This document shows, one piece after another, positions 56,841-64,000 of a DNA stretch of 64,000 nucleotides. Numbering within the stretch: the first letter of the stretch is position 1; every line of letters starts with the position of its first letter. A program made the position numbers and the translations under genes. This DNA comes from Sphingosinicella humi (lineage in GTDB: Bacteria > Pseudomonadota > Alphaproteobacteria > Sphingomonadales > Sphingomonadaceae), in NCBI RefSeq assembly GCF_003129465.1, contig NZ_QFFF01000001.1:1349501-1413500 (forward strand). The letters run 5' to 3'. The notes under the pieces were generated by a model. That model was not told where the DNA came from. It worked only from the letters and a program-made list of their open reading frames with translations, and searched no databases.

Positions 56841-57119
56841 ATGGCGGCGCGCATTTTCCGGCGGTCCAAGAACGCGATGCAGTCGGGCACGGCCCGCGAG
56901 GGCGAATGGGTGCTGGAGTTCGAATCGCACGCGCCGCGCCGCGCCGACCCGCTGATGGGCTGGTCCGGCGGCACCGACACCCAGTCCCAGGTGATCCTCA
57001 CCTTCGACAGCTTCGAGGCCGCCAAGGGCTATGCCGACCGCTACGGCATCGCCTACCACCTCGTGCCGCCGGCCGAGCGCAAGCTGAAGATCCAATCCTA
57101 TGCGGACAATTTCCGCTGA
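56841..57119 (+). CDS. NADH dehydrogenase accessory subunit, NDUFS4-like (ETC complex I)
   Basis: 92 residues. ARIFRRSKNAMQSGTA, WVLEFESHAPRRADPLMGW, GGTDTQSQVILTFDSFEAAK, YADRYGIAYHLVPPAERKLK match the alphaproteobacterial homologue of mitochondrial NDUFS4 (18-kDa complex I subunit). The other nuo genes are not here. The 155-nt region before it shows nothing identifiable. ATG 56841. Confidence 0.92.
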   Translation: MAARIFRRSKNAMQSGTAREGEWVLEFESHAPRRADPLMGWSGGTDTQSQVILTFDSFEAAKGYADRYGIAYHLVPPAERKLKIQSYADNFR

Positions 57120-57185
57120 CCTAGCGGGCATGGCGAGATCGGCGGCCTTCAGCATCGGTTCAGTGGCCAAGGCTGAAAAGGCGGC

Positions 57186-57557
57186 ATGATCCGCGCGCTT
57201 CTTCCTCTCCTGCTCATCGCCGCCGCGGAACCGGCCGAGTTCGAGCCCGCCCAGCGCTTTGCGGATGCGGCCGCCTGCCGGACTCATCTGGAGGGACTGG
57301 TCGAGCAGGCACGGCAGCAGGATTTCGACGCGGTCGAGGGCCCCTACAGCATCGCCGCCGGCGACGTGCGCATCCACATGGTGCGCGCCGAAGCCGAGGG
57401 CCACCGGATCGACGAACATCGTTGCCTGGGGGCCGAGCTCAGCGCCCGCAGCTGGCGCCACACCATAAGCCGCGCCAAGGCCGACGAGCCCTTCACCATC
57501 GAATCCGTCGCGCGCAAGGCCGAATGGCTGAAGAAGGGAAGCGGCAAGGAGGAATAG
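57186..57557 (+). CDS. Exported small protein of unknown function
   Basis: 123 residues. Short signal peptide RALLPLLLIAAAEPAE. DAAACRTHLEGLVEQARQQD and EHRCLGAELSARSWRHT contain two Cys. No family recognised. AAAGGCGGC precedes ATG 57186. Confidence 0.7.
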   Translation: MIRALLPLLLIAAAEPAEFEPAQRFADAAACRTHLEGLVEQARQQDFDAVEGPYSIAAGDVRIHMVRAEAEGHRIDEHRCLGAELSARSWRHTISRAKADEPFTIESVARKAEWLKKGSGKEE

Positions 57558-57586
57558 CGCGCGTCCGTCAAACGCTCGGGCATTTC

Positions 57587-57706
57587 CGTCACCCCGGCGG
57601 AAGCCGGGGCCCAAGAACACTGGCGTTTGGAAGGTACAGCGACGCGCTCGTCGCCCTTGTTATTGATCGCGATTGTTCTTGGATCCCGGCTTTCGCCGGG
57701 ATGACG
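57587..57706. repeat. Palindromic dispersed repeat (CCGGCGGAAGCCGG / CAAGAACAC type)
   Basis: Left CGTCACCCCGGCGGAAGCCG and GGGCCCAAGAACAC; right TTCTTGGATCCCGG and CTTTCGCCGGGATGACG. Same family as 27406-27501 and 28688-28822. It lies between convergent genes ending at 57557 and 57762. Confidence 0.88.
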
Positions 57707-57708
57707 CG

Positions 57709-57744
57709 GAGTGGGGTGGACCGCCTGAGTGGGGTGGACCGCCT
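57709..57744. repeat. 18-bp tandem direct duplication
   Basis: GAGTGGGGTGGACCGCCT occurs twice back to back (57709-57726, 57727-57744), directly after the palindromic repeat. Probably a slippage product. Confidence 0.8.
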
Positions 57745-57761
57745 TCCTCTATCGACCTCCC

Positions 57762-58277
57762 CTACGAGAGGAGGGATGACGCCAGCAGCAACAACAGCTT
57801 CACGTCCATCGCCACTCCCGCCTGGCGCTTGGCCTCGACGAAGGCGGGTACCTCCTCCAGCTTCACGCGATAGACGGTGATCTCCTCGCCTTCGGTGCCG
57901 CCGCCTTCGCCGACCTTCGTCAGGCCCTCGGCGCGGAGCAGGGTGAAGCCTTCGGAGGACATGCCCGGCGACGCATGGAAGCGGCCGAGGTCGACCATAT
58001 GCTCGGCGCGATAGCCGGTTTCCTCCTCCAACTCGCGGATCGCGGCGACTTCAACCTCTTCGCCTTCCTCCTCGTCGCCGACGAGGCCGGCGGGAAGTTC
58101 GAGGCAGTTTCGGCCGAGCGGGGCACGCGGCTGCTCGACGAGCAGGACATGACCGTCGTCCACCGCCAGGATCACGGCCGCGCTGACGCCGCGAGTGCGC
58201 GAGACGAACTCCCATTTGCCCTGGCGCTTGGCGGCAATGAACTTGCCTTGCCACATCACTTCCACGGGTTCGGTCAT
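57762..58277 (-). CDS. Nudix hydrolase, ADP-ribose pyrophosphatase type
   Basis: 171 residues from ATG 58277. Nudix box complete: GDEEEGEEVEVAAIRELEEE followed by TGY (G-x5-E-x7-RE-x-x-EE-x-GU). SAAVILAVDDGHVLLVEQPR and NCLELPAGLVG also match ADP-ribose hydrolases. Last gene of a minus-strand operon with two TPM proteins and LemA. Confidence 0.92.
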   Translation of the reverse strand: MTEPVEVMWQGKFIAAKRQGKWEFVSRTRGVSAAVILAVDDGHVLLVEQPRAPLGRNCLELPAGLVGDEEEGEEVEVAAIRELEEETGYRAEHMVDLGRFHASPGMSSEGFTLLRAEGLTKVGEGGGTEGEEITVYRVKLEEVPAFVEAKRQAGVAMDVKLLLLLASSLLS

Positions 58278-58359
58278 TTCGACCGCCCTCCCGTGACGCC
58301 GGTAAAGGTTCGGGGCCAGCGGCAGGTGGAGCTGGCTGTCTGTTGATACATGCGTGAAG

Positions 58360-59040
58360 TCATAGCTCGATGAGGCGGTCCGGAAGCTCGTTGATGTCGG
58401 TCGAGCTGCGCGGCAGATGCTCGGCCAGCACCGCGCCGACCTTCTCGACCGCATTGGCCATGCCCTTCCCGGGGTGCCCCGCCTTCACGCCCTCGATCAG
58501 CGCCGCCATGGCATCGCCCCAGACCTCGGGCTCGACCCGGCTGTGAATCGCTTCGTCGGCGACGATTTCGGCGCGGTGCTCCAGCAGCGACAGATAGATG
58601 AGGACCCCGGTGCGGCCGACGGTGCGGCGCTCGGCCCCGACCTTGAACAGCTGGAGCGCGCGGCGAAGGACGCGGCGCGATTTGGTGGATCCCGGCGTCA
58701 GCGCCATGCGCAGCGGCATCCAGGCAAGGGCGAAGCGGACGATTAGGAATGCCAGCGCCAGCAAGACGAACAGGAAGATCATCAGCGCGCCCTGGCTGAG
58801 GCCGGCATTCCAGCCCAGGAAGGGCTGCAGCATCCACTCGATACAACTTCGCGACACGAAGGCGAGCACGGCCGGCACCAGCAGCATCGCCAGCACCGCA
58901 TAATGGAGGCCGACATCGTGGTAGCTGTCGGACTTGTCGGCGACGATGGTGACGATCTCGCCGTCGCTCGCCAGCTCCGCCTTGGCGACTGCGGCCGTGA
59001 CCAGCGCGTGATCGGCCTCGCTGAACCTCGCCGTCACCAT
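58360..59040 (-). CDS. TPM-domain membrane protein
   Basis: 226 residues. DHALVTAAVAKAELASDGEI, then about two membrane segments (VLAMLLVPAVLAFVS, MIFLFVLLALAFLIVRFAL) and a TPM core VGRTGVLIYLSLLEHRAEIV, ADEAIHSRVEPEVWGDAMAA. The start overlaps the stop of the YgcG-like gene by 7 nt, so they are coupled. Function unknown; TPM proteins act in membrane or photosystem maintenance elsewhere. Confidence 0.85.
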   Translation of the reverse strand: MVTARFSEADHALVTAAVAKAELASDGEIVTIVADKSDSYHDVGLHYAVLAMLLVPAVLAFVSRSCIEWMLQPFLGWNAGLSQGALMIFLFVLLALAFLIVRFALAWMPLRMALTPGSTKSRRVLRRALQLFKVGAERRTVGRTGVLIYLSLLEHRAEIVADEAIHSRVEPEVWGDAMAALIEGVKAGHPGKGMANAVEKVGAVLAEHLPRSSTDINELPDRLIEL

Positions 59041-59792
59041 CCCCCCGAGGCTCCGCCGCCGCCGAACGACCCGCCGCCGCCCGAAAATCCGCCGAAGCCG
59101 CCGCCGCCGCTCGAGCCGCCGCCCCAGCCGCCCGTTCCCGGGCCCCAGATCACGACCGGCAAACCGCCGCGGCGATAGCGGCGCCCGCGCCGGCCGCCGC
59201 GGAACATCGGGATGATGATGAAGACCAGCACCATGCCCCAGAAGATGAGCGGGAAGATGGAGCCGCCTTCCTGGCTCTCCCGCTGCTGCGCCGCCGCTTC
59301 CATCACCCGCTGCTCGGCGACCTCCGGCGGCGCCTGGAGCTGGGCGACGATGGCGTCGGCGCCGGCGATGATGCCGCCGGGATAATCATTCTCCCGGAAG
59401 CGCGGCAGGATCTGCGTCTGGATGATGACGCTGGAAAGCGCATCGGTCAGGATCGGCTCCAGGCCGTAGCCGACCTCGATCCGGACCCGTCGCTCGTTGG
59501 GCGCGACGATCAGGATGGCGCCGTTGTTCGCCTCCGCCTGGCCGATGCCCCAGCTGCGCCCCAGCCGGTAGCCATATTCCTCGATCGGATAATCCTGGAG
59601 ATCCGGGATGGTGGCGACCACCAGCTGCCGCGTCGACGCCTGCTCCAGCGCCGCCAGCTTCTGGGTGAGCGCAGCCTCGTCCGCCGGCGACAGGATATTT
59701 GCGGCATCGATCACCCGACCGGTGAGTTTCGGGAACTCCTGCGCACCGGCCGGTCCCGCCAGCAACAGCCCCAGCAGAAGCGCGAGGAACAC
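59034..59792 (-). CDS. TPM-domain protein, YgcG-like, with C-terminal membrane helix and Gly-rich tail
   Basis: About 252 residues from GTG 59792 (GAAGGG upstream); TTG 59798 is an alternative. Signal peptide VFLALLLGLLLAGPAGAQ; TPM domain LTGRVIDAANILSPADEAAL, RQLVVATIPDLQDYPIEEYG, VGYGLEPILTDALSS; membrane helix FPLIFWGMVLVFIIIPMF; tail of Gly/Ser repeats. The frame continues upstream through a dispersed repeat (FALSLSKG) that is not coding. Neighbours: LemA and a second TPM protein. Confidence 0.88.
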   Translation of the reverse strand: MFLALLLGLLLAGPAGAQEFPKLTGRVIDAANILSPADEAALTQKLAALEQASTRQLVVATIPDLQDYPIEEYGYRLGRSWGIGQAEANNGAILIVAPNERRVRIEVGYGLEPILTDALSSVIIQTQILPRFRENDYPGGIIAGADAIVAQLQAPPEVAEQRVMEAAAQQRESQEGGSIFPLIFWGMVLVFIIIPMFRGGRRGRRYRRGGLPVVIWGPGTGGWGGGSSGGGGFGGFSGGGGSFGGGGASGGW

Positions 59793-59854
59793 CCACAACC
59801 CTTCGGTCTGAGACTGTCGGAGCCCGCCCCTTCGTTTCCGCGGAAGGGAAAAAC

Positions 59855-59883
59855 GCCCCTTCGACAGGCTCAGGGCGAACGGT
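59855..59883. repeat. TTCGACAGGCTCAGG-type dispersed repeat
   Basis: CCCTTCGACAGGCTCAGGGC then GAACGGT, near-identical to 5976-6002. It sits between lemA and the YgcG-like gene; on the minus strand it reads as FALSLSKG in an over-extended frame, a common annotation artefact in sphingomonads. Confidence 0.88.
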
Positions 59884-59898
59884 GCGCGGGAGACCACC

Positions 59899-60504
59899 TT
59901 ACTGCGAGTTGCCGAAATCCACCGTCGGCGCCACTTCGGCATTGGCGGTGGTCGCCTCGAAAGGCTGCATCGGCTCGGCGCCGTAGAAGATGTTGGCGCC
60001 GATCACCGCCGGGAAAGTGCGGATGAGGGTGTTATATTCCTGCACCGACTGGTTGTAGTCGCGCCGGGCGATCGAAATGCGGTTCTCCGTGCCTTCGAGC
60101 TGCGACTGGAGGGCGAGGAAATTCTGGTTGGATGTGAGCTGCGGATAGGCCTCGACCGTCACCAGCAGCCGGCCCAGCGCCGAATCCAGCTCTCCCTGGG
60201 CGGCGCCGAACTGCCGCATCGCCTCCGGGTTGTCGAGATCGTCGGGATCGACCTGGATCGACGAGGCCCGCGCCCGCGCCTCGGTGACCTGCGTCAGCAC
60301 ATCGCTCTCCTGGGCGGCGAAGCCCTTCACCGTCGCCACCAGATTCGGGATGAGGTCGGCGCGGCGCTGATACTGGTTCTCGACGTCCGCCCAGCGCGCC
60401 TTCACGTCCTCTTCCGCGGTCGGGATGGAGTTGATGCCGCAGGCGGTGAGCAAGAGGAACGCGGCGGGTGCGAGCAACGCGGCTTTGAGGCGAATGCGGG
60501 TCAT
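59899..60504 (-). CDS. lemA: LemA family lipoprotein
   Basis: 201 residues. Lipobox LLLTAC; LemA core: RWADVENQYQRRADLIPNLV, ATVKGFAAQESDVLTQVTEA, YPQLTSNQNFLALQSQLEGT, ENRISIARRDYNQSVQEYNT, FPAVIGANIFYGAEPMQPF. LemA-TPM pairs are common membrane operons of unknown function. ATG 60504 begins MTRIRLKAALLAPAAFLLLT. Confidence 0.95.
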   Translation of the reverse strand: MTRIRLKAALLAPAAFLLLTACGINSIPTAEEDVKARWADVENQYQRRADLIPNLVATVKGFAAQESDVLTQVTEARARASSIQVDPDDLDNPEAMRQFGAAQGELDSALGRLLVTVEAYPQLTSNQNFLALQSQLEGTENRISIARRDYNQSVQEYNTLIRTFPAVIGANIFYGAEPMQPFEATTANAEVAPTVDFGNSQ

Positions 60505-60577
60505 TGACTGGTCCCTCCCTTGCATATCGTGTCTCGCGAATTAGGCTTTTAGATGCGCAACCGCAACGGGGGCTGTC

Positions 60578-61036
60578 ATGCTGAAGGGTTTCCGGGATTT
60601 CATCAACCGCGGCAACGTCATCGACCTGGCGGTGGCGGTCATCATCGGCGCCGCCTTCACGGGCATCGTCAACTCGCTGACCGACGACCTACTGATGCCG
60701 GTGCTCGGCTGGCTGGTTGGGGACCTCGACTTCTCCAATTATTTCATCCGCCTCGGCCCGCCGCCTGCGAGCTATACCGGCGACCCGGACAATTACGCCG
60801 CGCTCAAGGCCGCCGGCGTGCCGATGATCGGCTACGGCCAGTTCGTGACGGCCGCCGTCAATTTCCTGATCGTCGCCTTCATCATCTTCCTGCTCGTGCG
60901 CGCCATGAAGAAGGCGATCCCCGACAAGGACGTGCCGACGCCCGCCGAACCGGCGGACGTCGCCCTGTTGCGGGAGATACGCGACGAACTCAGGAGCCAG
61001 GGCGGCCGGCGGGAGCCGCCGGACGATCCGGCTTAG
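60578..61036 (+). CDS. mscL: Large-conductance mechanosensitive channel
   Basis: 152 residues. FRDFINRGNVIDLAVAVIIG (pore helix TM1), LTDDLLMPVLGWLVGDLDFS, then FVTAAVNFLIVAFIIFLLVR (TM2). C-terminal amphipathic bundle PADVALLREIRDELRS. Releases solutes under hypo-osmotic shock. Convergent and overlapping by 4 nt at the stop with the PEP-CTERM gene. Confidence 0.97.
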   Translation: MLKGFRDFINRGNVIDLAVAVIIGAAFTGIVNSLTDDLLMPVLGWLVGDLDFSNYFIRLGPPPASYTGDPDNYAALKAAGVPMIGYGQFVTAAVNFLIVAFIIFLLVRAMKKAIPDKDVPTPAEPADVALLREIRDELRSQGGRREPPDDPA

Positions 61037-61707
61037 GCTGCCTTGCGCGTGCGGCGGGTGAGGAGGCCGCCCGCCGCGATGGCGAACAGGCCCAGCGCGG
61101 CCGGAGCCGGGACCGGCGTTCCGCCCGAGGAGCTGACCGTGCCGCGGCCGATCGCCGACCCGCCGGTCATGCCGGGGCCGTCAATCGACTGGTAGCGGAC
61201 GAAGAAGTCGCTGAGCGTCAGCTCGTCGAGCATGTCCGCGAAGCTCAGCGTCAGCGAACCGGTGGTGCTGTCGCCAAGCTCGACGCCGGCGGAGCCGCCG
61301 CCCGAGCAATTGGGCCCGGTGGCGCCCTTGAAGCAGACCTCGACGTGGCCGAAGCCGCTCGGCACGTTGCCGCTGGCGGTCTGATCGAACTCGCCGGTGG
61401 AGGTGGCGCCGGAGATGTTGGGATCGGTGTTGAAACCGAAGATCGAGATGCGCGACGCGTCGATCGGATCGCTCGACGTGTTGGCGACCGAATAGTCGAA
61501 GCTGTAGGTCGTGCCGGTAACGCCGGTGAGCGTGAACGTCGTCTGGCCGGTGAGGCCGTCGATCGTCTGGCCGTCGGTGAAGCCGTCATAGTCGATCGTA
61601 TAGGAATTGCCGATGTCTGCGGCGGAGACGGTGATGACGTTGGCATGGGCCGCCGACGCCGATGCGAGCAGGGCCGTCACGGCCAGCGAGATCTTGGTAA
61701 AGGACAT
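61033..61707 (-). CDS. PEP-CTERM-like secreted protein (cistern-type)
   Basis: 224 residues. Signal peptide ISLAVTALLASASAAHA; beta-rich middle (GFTDGQTIDGLTGQTTFTLT, YSFDYSVANTSSDPIDASRI, GFGHVEVCFKGATGPNCSGG); C-terminal sorting signal VPAPAALGLFAIAAGGLLTR then RRTRK, typical of exosortase-processed proteins. It implies an exosortase elsewhere in the genome. Confidence 0.87.
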   Translation of the reverse strand: MSFTKISLAVTALLASASAAHANVITVSAADIGNSYTIDYDGFTDGQTIDGLTGQTTFTLTGVTGTTYSFDYSVANTSSDPIDASRISIFGFNTDPNISGATSTGEFDQTASGNVPSGFGHVEVCFKGATGPNCSGGGSAGVELGDSTTGSLTLSFADMLDELTLSDFFVRYQSIDGPGMTGGSAIGRGTVSSSGGTPVPAPAALGLFAIAAGGLLTRRTRKAA

Positions 61708-61899
61708 AACGACCCCCTTGAAGGTTCCTCGGGCCGACAGAAGCAACGGCCGTGCCAACCGCGCTCGTCCGCGGGACTCGATGCTTAACGTCTCCGCAAC
61801 TGTAAAGAATAACGACGGCCTAACCATTTCGCGGCCGCCTTGGAGGCTCACCGGGGTTGGTTCGGCAAACCTTTAAATGCGCGCGAATAGGGCCTATAT

Positions 61900-62285
61900 G
61901 GGCCGTGCCGGGTTCGCCCGGCTATGGCGATAAACTGCGGCGTATAATAGGCGCAGCGGACCCGGGGGCAGTACCCGGCGGCTCCACCAGGAGCTGGGTG
62001 AGTGTCGGCGGCACGCTTCATGCGGGCCAATGAGCAACCCAGTTGCTGATGGGGCCGAACCAGGATCGACGTGTGTTGAAAGGCGCTGTTTTCGCCCGGG
62101 CTGAGTAACCCGTTAAAGGCTCAGAACCATAAGTGCCAACGATAACGAGGCTCTTGCGATTGCTGCGTAACCCGGTCCTCACGGACTGAGTTATATCAGA
62201 CAAAAGCGCGGTTCGGACCCTACCGGGCAACAGAAAGGGAAACCGGCGGCACGGGGAGCGCCGAGCAACAGAAGCTCCCCACTTC
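61900..62285 (+). ncRNA. ssrA: Permuted (two-piece) tmRNA
   Basis: The acceptor piece ends at CCA 61989 (T-arm CCGGG-GGCAGTA-CCCGG, acceptor strand CGGCTCC-ACCA). About 60 nt of intervening sequence follow, then the coding piece begins at 62051 with GGGGCCG, which pairs with CGGCTCC (one G-U). The tag reading frame 62135-62170 encodes ANDNEALAIAA plus stop. Alphaproteobacterial ssrA is permuted this way, with the acceptor half upstream and two RNAs after processing. It rescues stalled ribosomes. Outer boundaries (61900, 62285) are approximate. Confidence 0.95.
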
Positions 62286-62416
62286 CAGCTATTTAGCCAG
62301 GATCTTCCTCCTTTCGTCGATGGAATCGCGCACCTTGCCTCTCGGTTCGTCGCATTATTTCGGAACCATAGCGGCGCCGTAAGGATTATAGCGCTCTCTG
62401 ACTGAGGGGAGTGCTC

Positions 62417-62695
62417 ATGAAATTCGTGTCCAAAGCCATCGCTCTTTCCGCCTTCGCCGCGCTCGCGGCCTGCGGCGGCGGGGGCGACGACGCCGCCGAG
62501 AATATCGAGGCGTCGGCCGACAACCAGGCCGACATGCTCGAGATGGAAGCGGAAAACCTGATGGATCAGGCGGAGAACACCACCGGCGCCGCCGAGATGA
62601 CGCTCGAAAATCAGGCCGCGGCCCTGGAGAACCAGGCCGACGCCGTCGAGGAAGCGGGCGAGAATCAGGCGGAAGCCGTCGACGACGCGCGATAA
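62417..62695 (+). CDS. Small Ala/Glu/Asn-rich lipoprotein
   Basis: 92 residues. Lipobox FAALAAC after KFVSKAIALSAFAA; the mature part is a repetitive helix (NQADMLEMEAENLMDQAENT, LENQAAALENQADAVEEAGE). ATG 62417 with GAGGGGA upstream. Similar in style to the protein at 13409. A strong terminator follows. Confidence 0.82.
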   Translation: MKFVSKAIALSAFAALAACGGGGDDAAENIEASADNQADMLEMEAENLMDQAENTTGAAEMTLENQAAALENQADAVEEAGENQAEAVDDAR

Positions 62696-62714
62696 GGCGC
62701 TTTGGGCCAGACGA

Positions 62715-62756
62715 TGAAGGGGTTGCCGGCGACCCGGCAACCCCTTCAGTCGTTTG
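62715..62756 (+). terminator. Intrinsic terminator, 15-bp perfect stem
   Basis: TGAAGGGGTTGCCGG / CCGGCAACCCCTTCA with loop CGAC, then GTCGTTT. It ends the small lipoprotein gene. Confidence 0.9.
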
Positions 62757-63029
62757 GGCCCTGTCGTCTTGGAGTTCACCTGTGCGGCGGTCATTCCGCC
62801 GGCGCGGAAGGATTGCCCGGCAGTACGGTCCGCCTGGTGCGGTGTTCGGCTCGGCCATGGCCGCCGCCGACCCTTTATTTGCAATCCGGCCGCTTGAGGC
62901 CCATATCAATGGGGCTGACGTCGCCTGCGACGGAATTTGACGCCTTTTCCGGCCTATCTTCCTTTTCACCGTCGCCTGCGCCCCGCCTCGAGTGCGGGAT
63001 CATCCGCATTTTGACGCGAAAGGAACGGA
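62757..63029. other. Intergenic stretch without recognisable gene
   Basis: Between the terminator and infA. No convincing reading frame or promoter; only the probable infA leader (AAAGGAACGGA just before its ATG) is noted. Confidence 0.5.
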
Positions 63030-63293
63030 ATGGCGAAGGAAGAATTGCTGACGATGGAAGGGCAGATCGACGAGATCCTGCCCGATGGACGCTTCGGCGT
63101 GATGCTCGACAACGAGCATCGGATCATAGCCTACACGGCCGGACGGATGCGCCGGTTCCGGATCAGATCGGTGGTGGGCGATCGCGTCCATGTCGAGATG
63201 ACTCCTTATGATCTCTCGAAGGGACGGATCATCTTCCGCGAGAAGACGCCCGGCCAGGGCCCCGGCCCGCGGCGGAGCGGCTTCAGGCGATAA
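63030..63293 (+). CDS. infA: Translation initiation factor IF-1
   Basis: 87 residues. OB-fold: [60 protein letters not shown]. The C-terminus is longer than the 72-residue E. coli protein, with a Gly/Pro/Arg tail ([15 protein letters not shown]). Because the tail is unusual, this could be a second IF-1 paralogue. AAAGGAA precedes ATG 63030. Confidence 0.9.
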   Translation: MAKEELLTMEGQIDEILPDGRFGVMLDNEHRIIAYTAGRMRRFRIRSVVGDRVHVEMTPYDLSKGRIIFREKTPGQGPGPRRSGFRR

Positions 63294-63358
63294 TATAGCC
63301 CGCGCGAAACGCGGACATTGACGACAACAAGGCGGCCAGAAGCCGCCGAAGGAATGAA

Positions 63359-63502
63359 ATGAACATTGGAACAACGCGGGCTAACCGCATCAAGCTCTCC
63401 CCCGTCTTTGCGGGGGCAGGGAGCCGGCCGGCTGCCGAGCGCCGCTCCCCCACTCTTTCCGGCCGCGAACTGCGCCGGATCGTCGCCGACCTGATCGGCT
63501 GA
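63359..63502 (+). CDS. 47-residue small protein
   Basis: Reads ATG-AAC-ATT ... with AAGGAATG upstream; ends SGRELRRIVADLIG-stop. Basic (RANRIKLSPVFAGAGS, AERRSPTLSGREL), no signal. The frame is open for its full length and is followed by a hairpin. Possibly co-expressed with infA. Confidence 0.5.
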   Translation: MNIGTTRANRIKLSPVFAGAGSRPAAERRSPTLSGRELRRIVADLIG

Positions 63503-63512
63503 CCTCGACCCC

Positions 63513-63541
63513 AGCCCCTTCCGACCGGAAGGGGCCGATTT
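63513..63541 (+). terminator. Hairpin terminator candidate
   Basis: GCCCCTTCC-GACC-GGAAGGGGC followed by CGATTTC; weak T-tract. Ends the infA region before the gene at 63562. Confidence 0.55.
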
Positions 63542-63561
63542 CAACCTATGGAGACCCTGTC

Positions 63562-63771
63562 ATGTCGCGAATTCCCGTCCGCCCTTTCCTCATAGCCAAG
63601 GACGAGGAGGGCAATTTCAGGCTGACGGTTCGGGAGACTCGCTACAACAGTCAGGGCTACCCCATCGTCACCTCACATCTGCAGGATGAGCACTTCAAGA
63701 CCGCGACCGCGGCCCGCAACCACGCCAAGGAGCATTTCGCGGCCGAGGCGGGCCAGTTCGCCCTCAAATAG
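63562..63771 (+). CDS. Small protein of unknown function
   Basis: 69 residues: RPFLIAKDEEGNFRLTVRET, YNSQGYPIVTSHLQDEHFKT, ATAARNHAKEHFAAEAGQFA. Looks like a small cytosolic alpha-beta protein. No recognised domain. ATG 63562 has GGAGACCCTGTC upstream. The remaining 229 nt to the window end hold nothing convincing. Confidence 0.75.
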   Translation: MSRIPVRPFLIAKDEEGNFRLTVRETRYNSQGYPIVTSHLQDEHFKTATAARNHAKEHFAAEAGQFALK

Positions 63772-64000
63772 CCGCGGCTGAAGCCCGCCTGCGGCTTCCC
63801 CGAGCCGTTCATCCCAAGCGCGTCGGCGGGCGTCGACCTGCCCACGCCCGCCGACCACGCGCCTTCCCCTCTTCGGTGACGCTCCGCCGCCGCTCGATCG
63901 CGGCGCCGTTGCGCCCATGCCTTCGCGGACCTCTTGCAGGGCGGCCGATGCCAGCGCCGGCCCAGCCGTTTGCCGGCCGTCAATTGGCATCAAATCCGCA

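Noticed and set aside
59793-59942. N-terminal extension of the YgcG-like protein containing FALSLSKG
   Set aside because: It translates a dispersed repeat and overlaps the lemA stop; the signal peptide begins further downstream.
63673-63993. Minus-strand open frame at the right edge
   Set aside because: Antisense to the small gene at 63562 with arginine-rich shadow-like composition and no ribosome site.

Overview
The window is about 64 kb of GC-rich alphaproteobacterial chromosome, most likely from the Sphingomonadaceae. The evidence is the mdh/sucD/odhA/odhB/lpd block, a permuted two-piece tmRNA, a CIRCE-controlled groESL, a PEP-CTERM-like secreted protein, and scattered sphingomonad-type palindromic repeats. 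One of these repeats translates as FALSLSKG when read through. No tRNA, rRNA, CRISPR array or insertion sequence was found.

Layout. 1-7406: TCA-cycle operon (mdh 3' end, an AT-richer secreted-protein gene where sucC might be expected, sucD, sucA, sucB, lpdA). 7412-10642: stress-type lipoprotein, TRIC-like channel and sppA. 10753-13054: groES-groEL with a heat-shock promoter, CIRCE and a strong terminator. 13073-14719: two small lipoproteins and mlaA. 14796-20428: methionine-cycle operon, namely an ArsR-methyltransferase fusion (probable SahR), metF and a methionine synthase split into two genes. 20636-22421: a DGPF protein with an ECF42-type sigma factor. 22434-23492: endolysin plus GTA-type holin. 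23594-26735: GDSL autotransporter and a Yip1-like membrane protein. 26856-30133: hslV and hslU separated by an apparently circularly permuted D-amino-acid-oxidase-like gene lying between repeats. 30255-36902: small secreted proteins and lipoproteins, a glycine-zipper protein, a YncE-like propeller and an M15-type peptidase. 36925-40402: HWE kinase and lepA. 40617-48456: many small stress and envelope genes. 48530-50943: AT-richer three-gene operon (SIR2-like DUF4917 protein, unknown protein, Panacea/SocA-type antitoxin), a candidate defence or toxin-antitoxin island just downstream of nrdB. 50997-54704: nrdB, nrdA and tandem NrdR boxes. 54797-61707: HxlR regulator with a divergent reductase and GST, an NDUFS4-like subunit, a Nudix/TPM/TPM/LemA operon, mscL and a PEP-CTERM protein. 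61900-62285: tmRNA. 62417-63771: a small lipoprotein, infA and two small proteins.

How parts connect. Three perfect EcfG-type promoters (GGAAC-N16-CGTT) and one near match precede genes at 7470, 33234, 40670 and 42471, suggesting a general-stress regulon. A 28-bp promoter-like motif is shared (22 of 28 positions) between the endolysin/holin cassette and a distant gene encoding a terminase-small-subunit-like protein. This suggests co-regulation of gene-transfer-agent accessory functions. These two points and the Panacea/DUF4917 operon are the best leads for undescribed biology.
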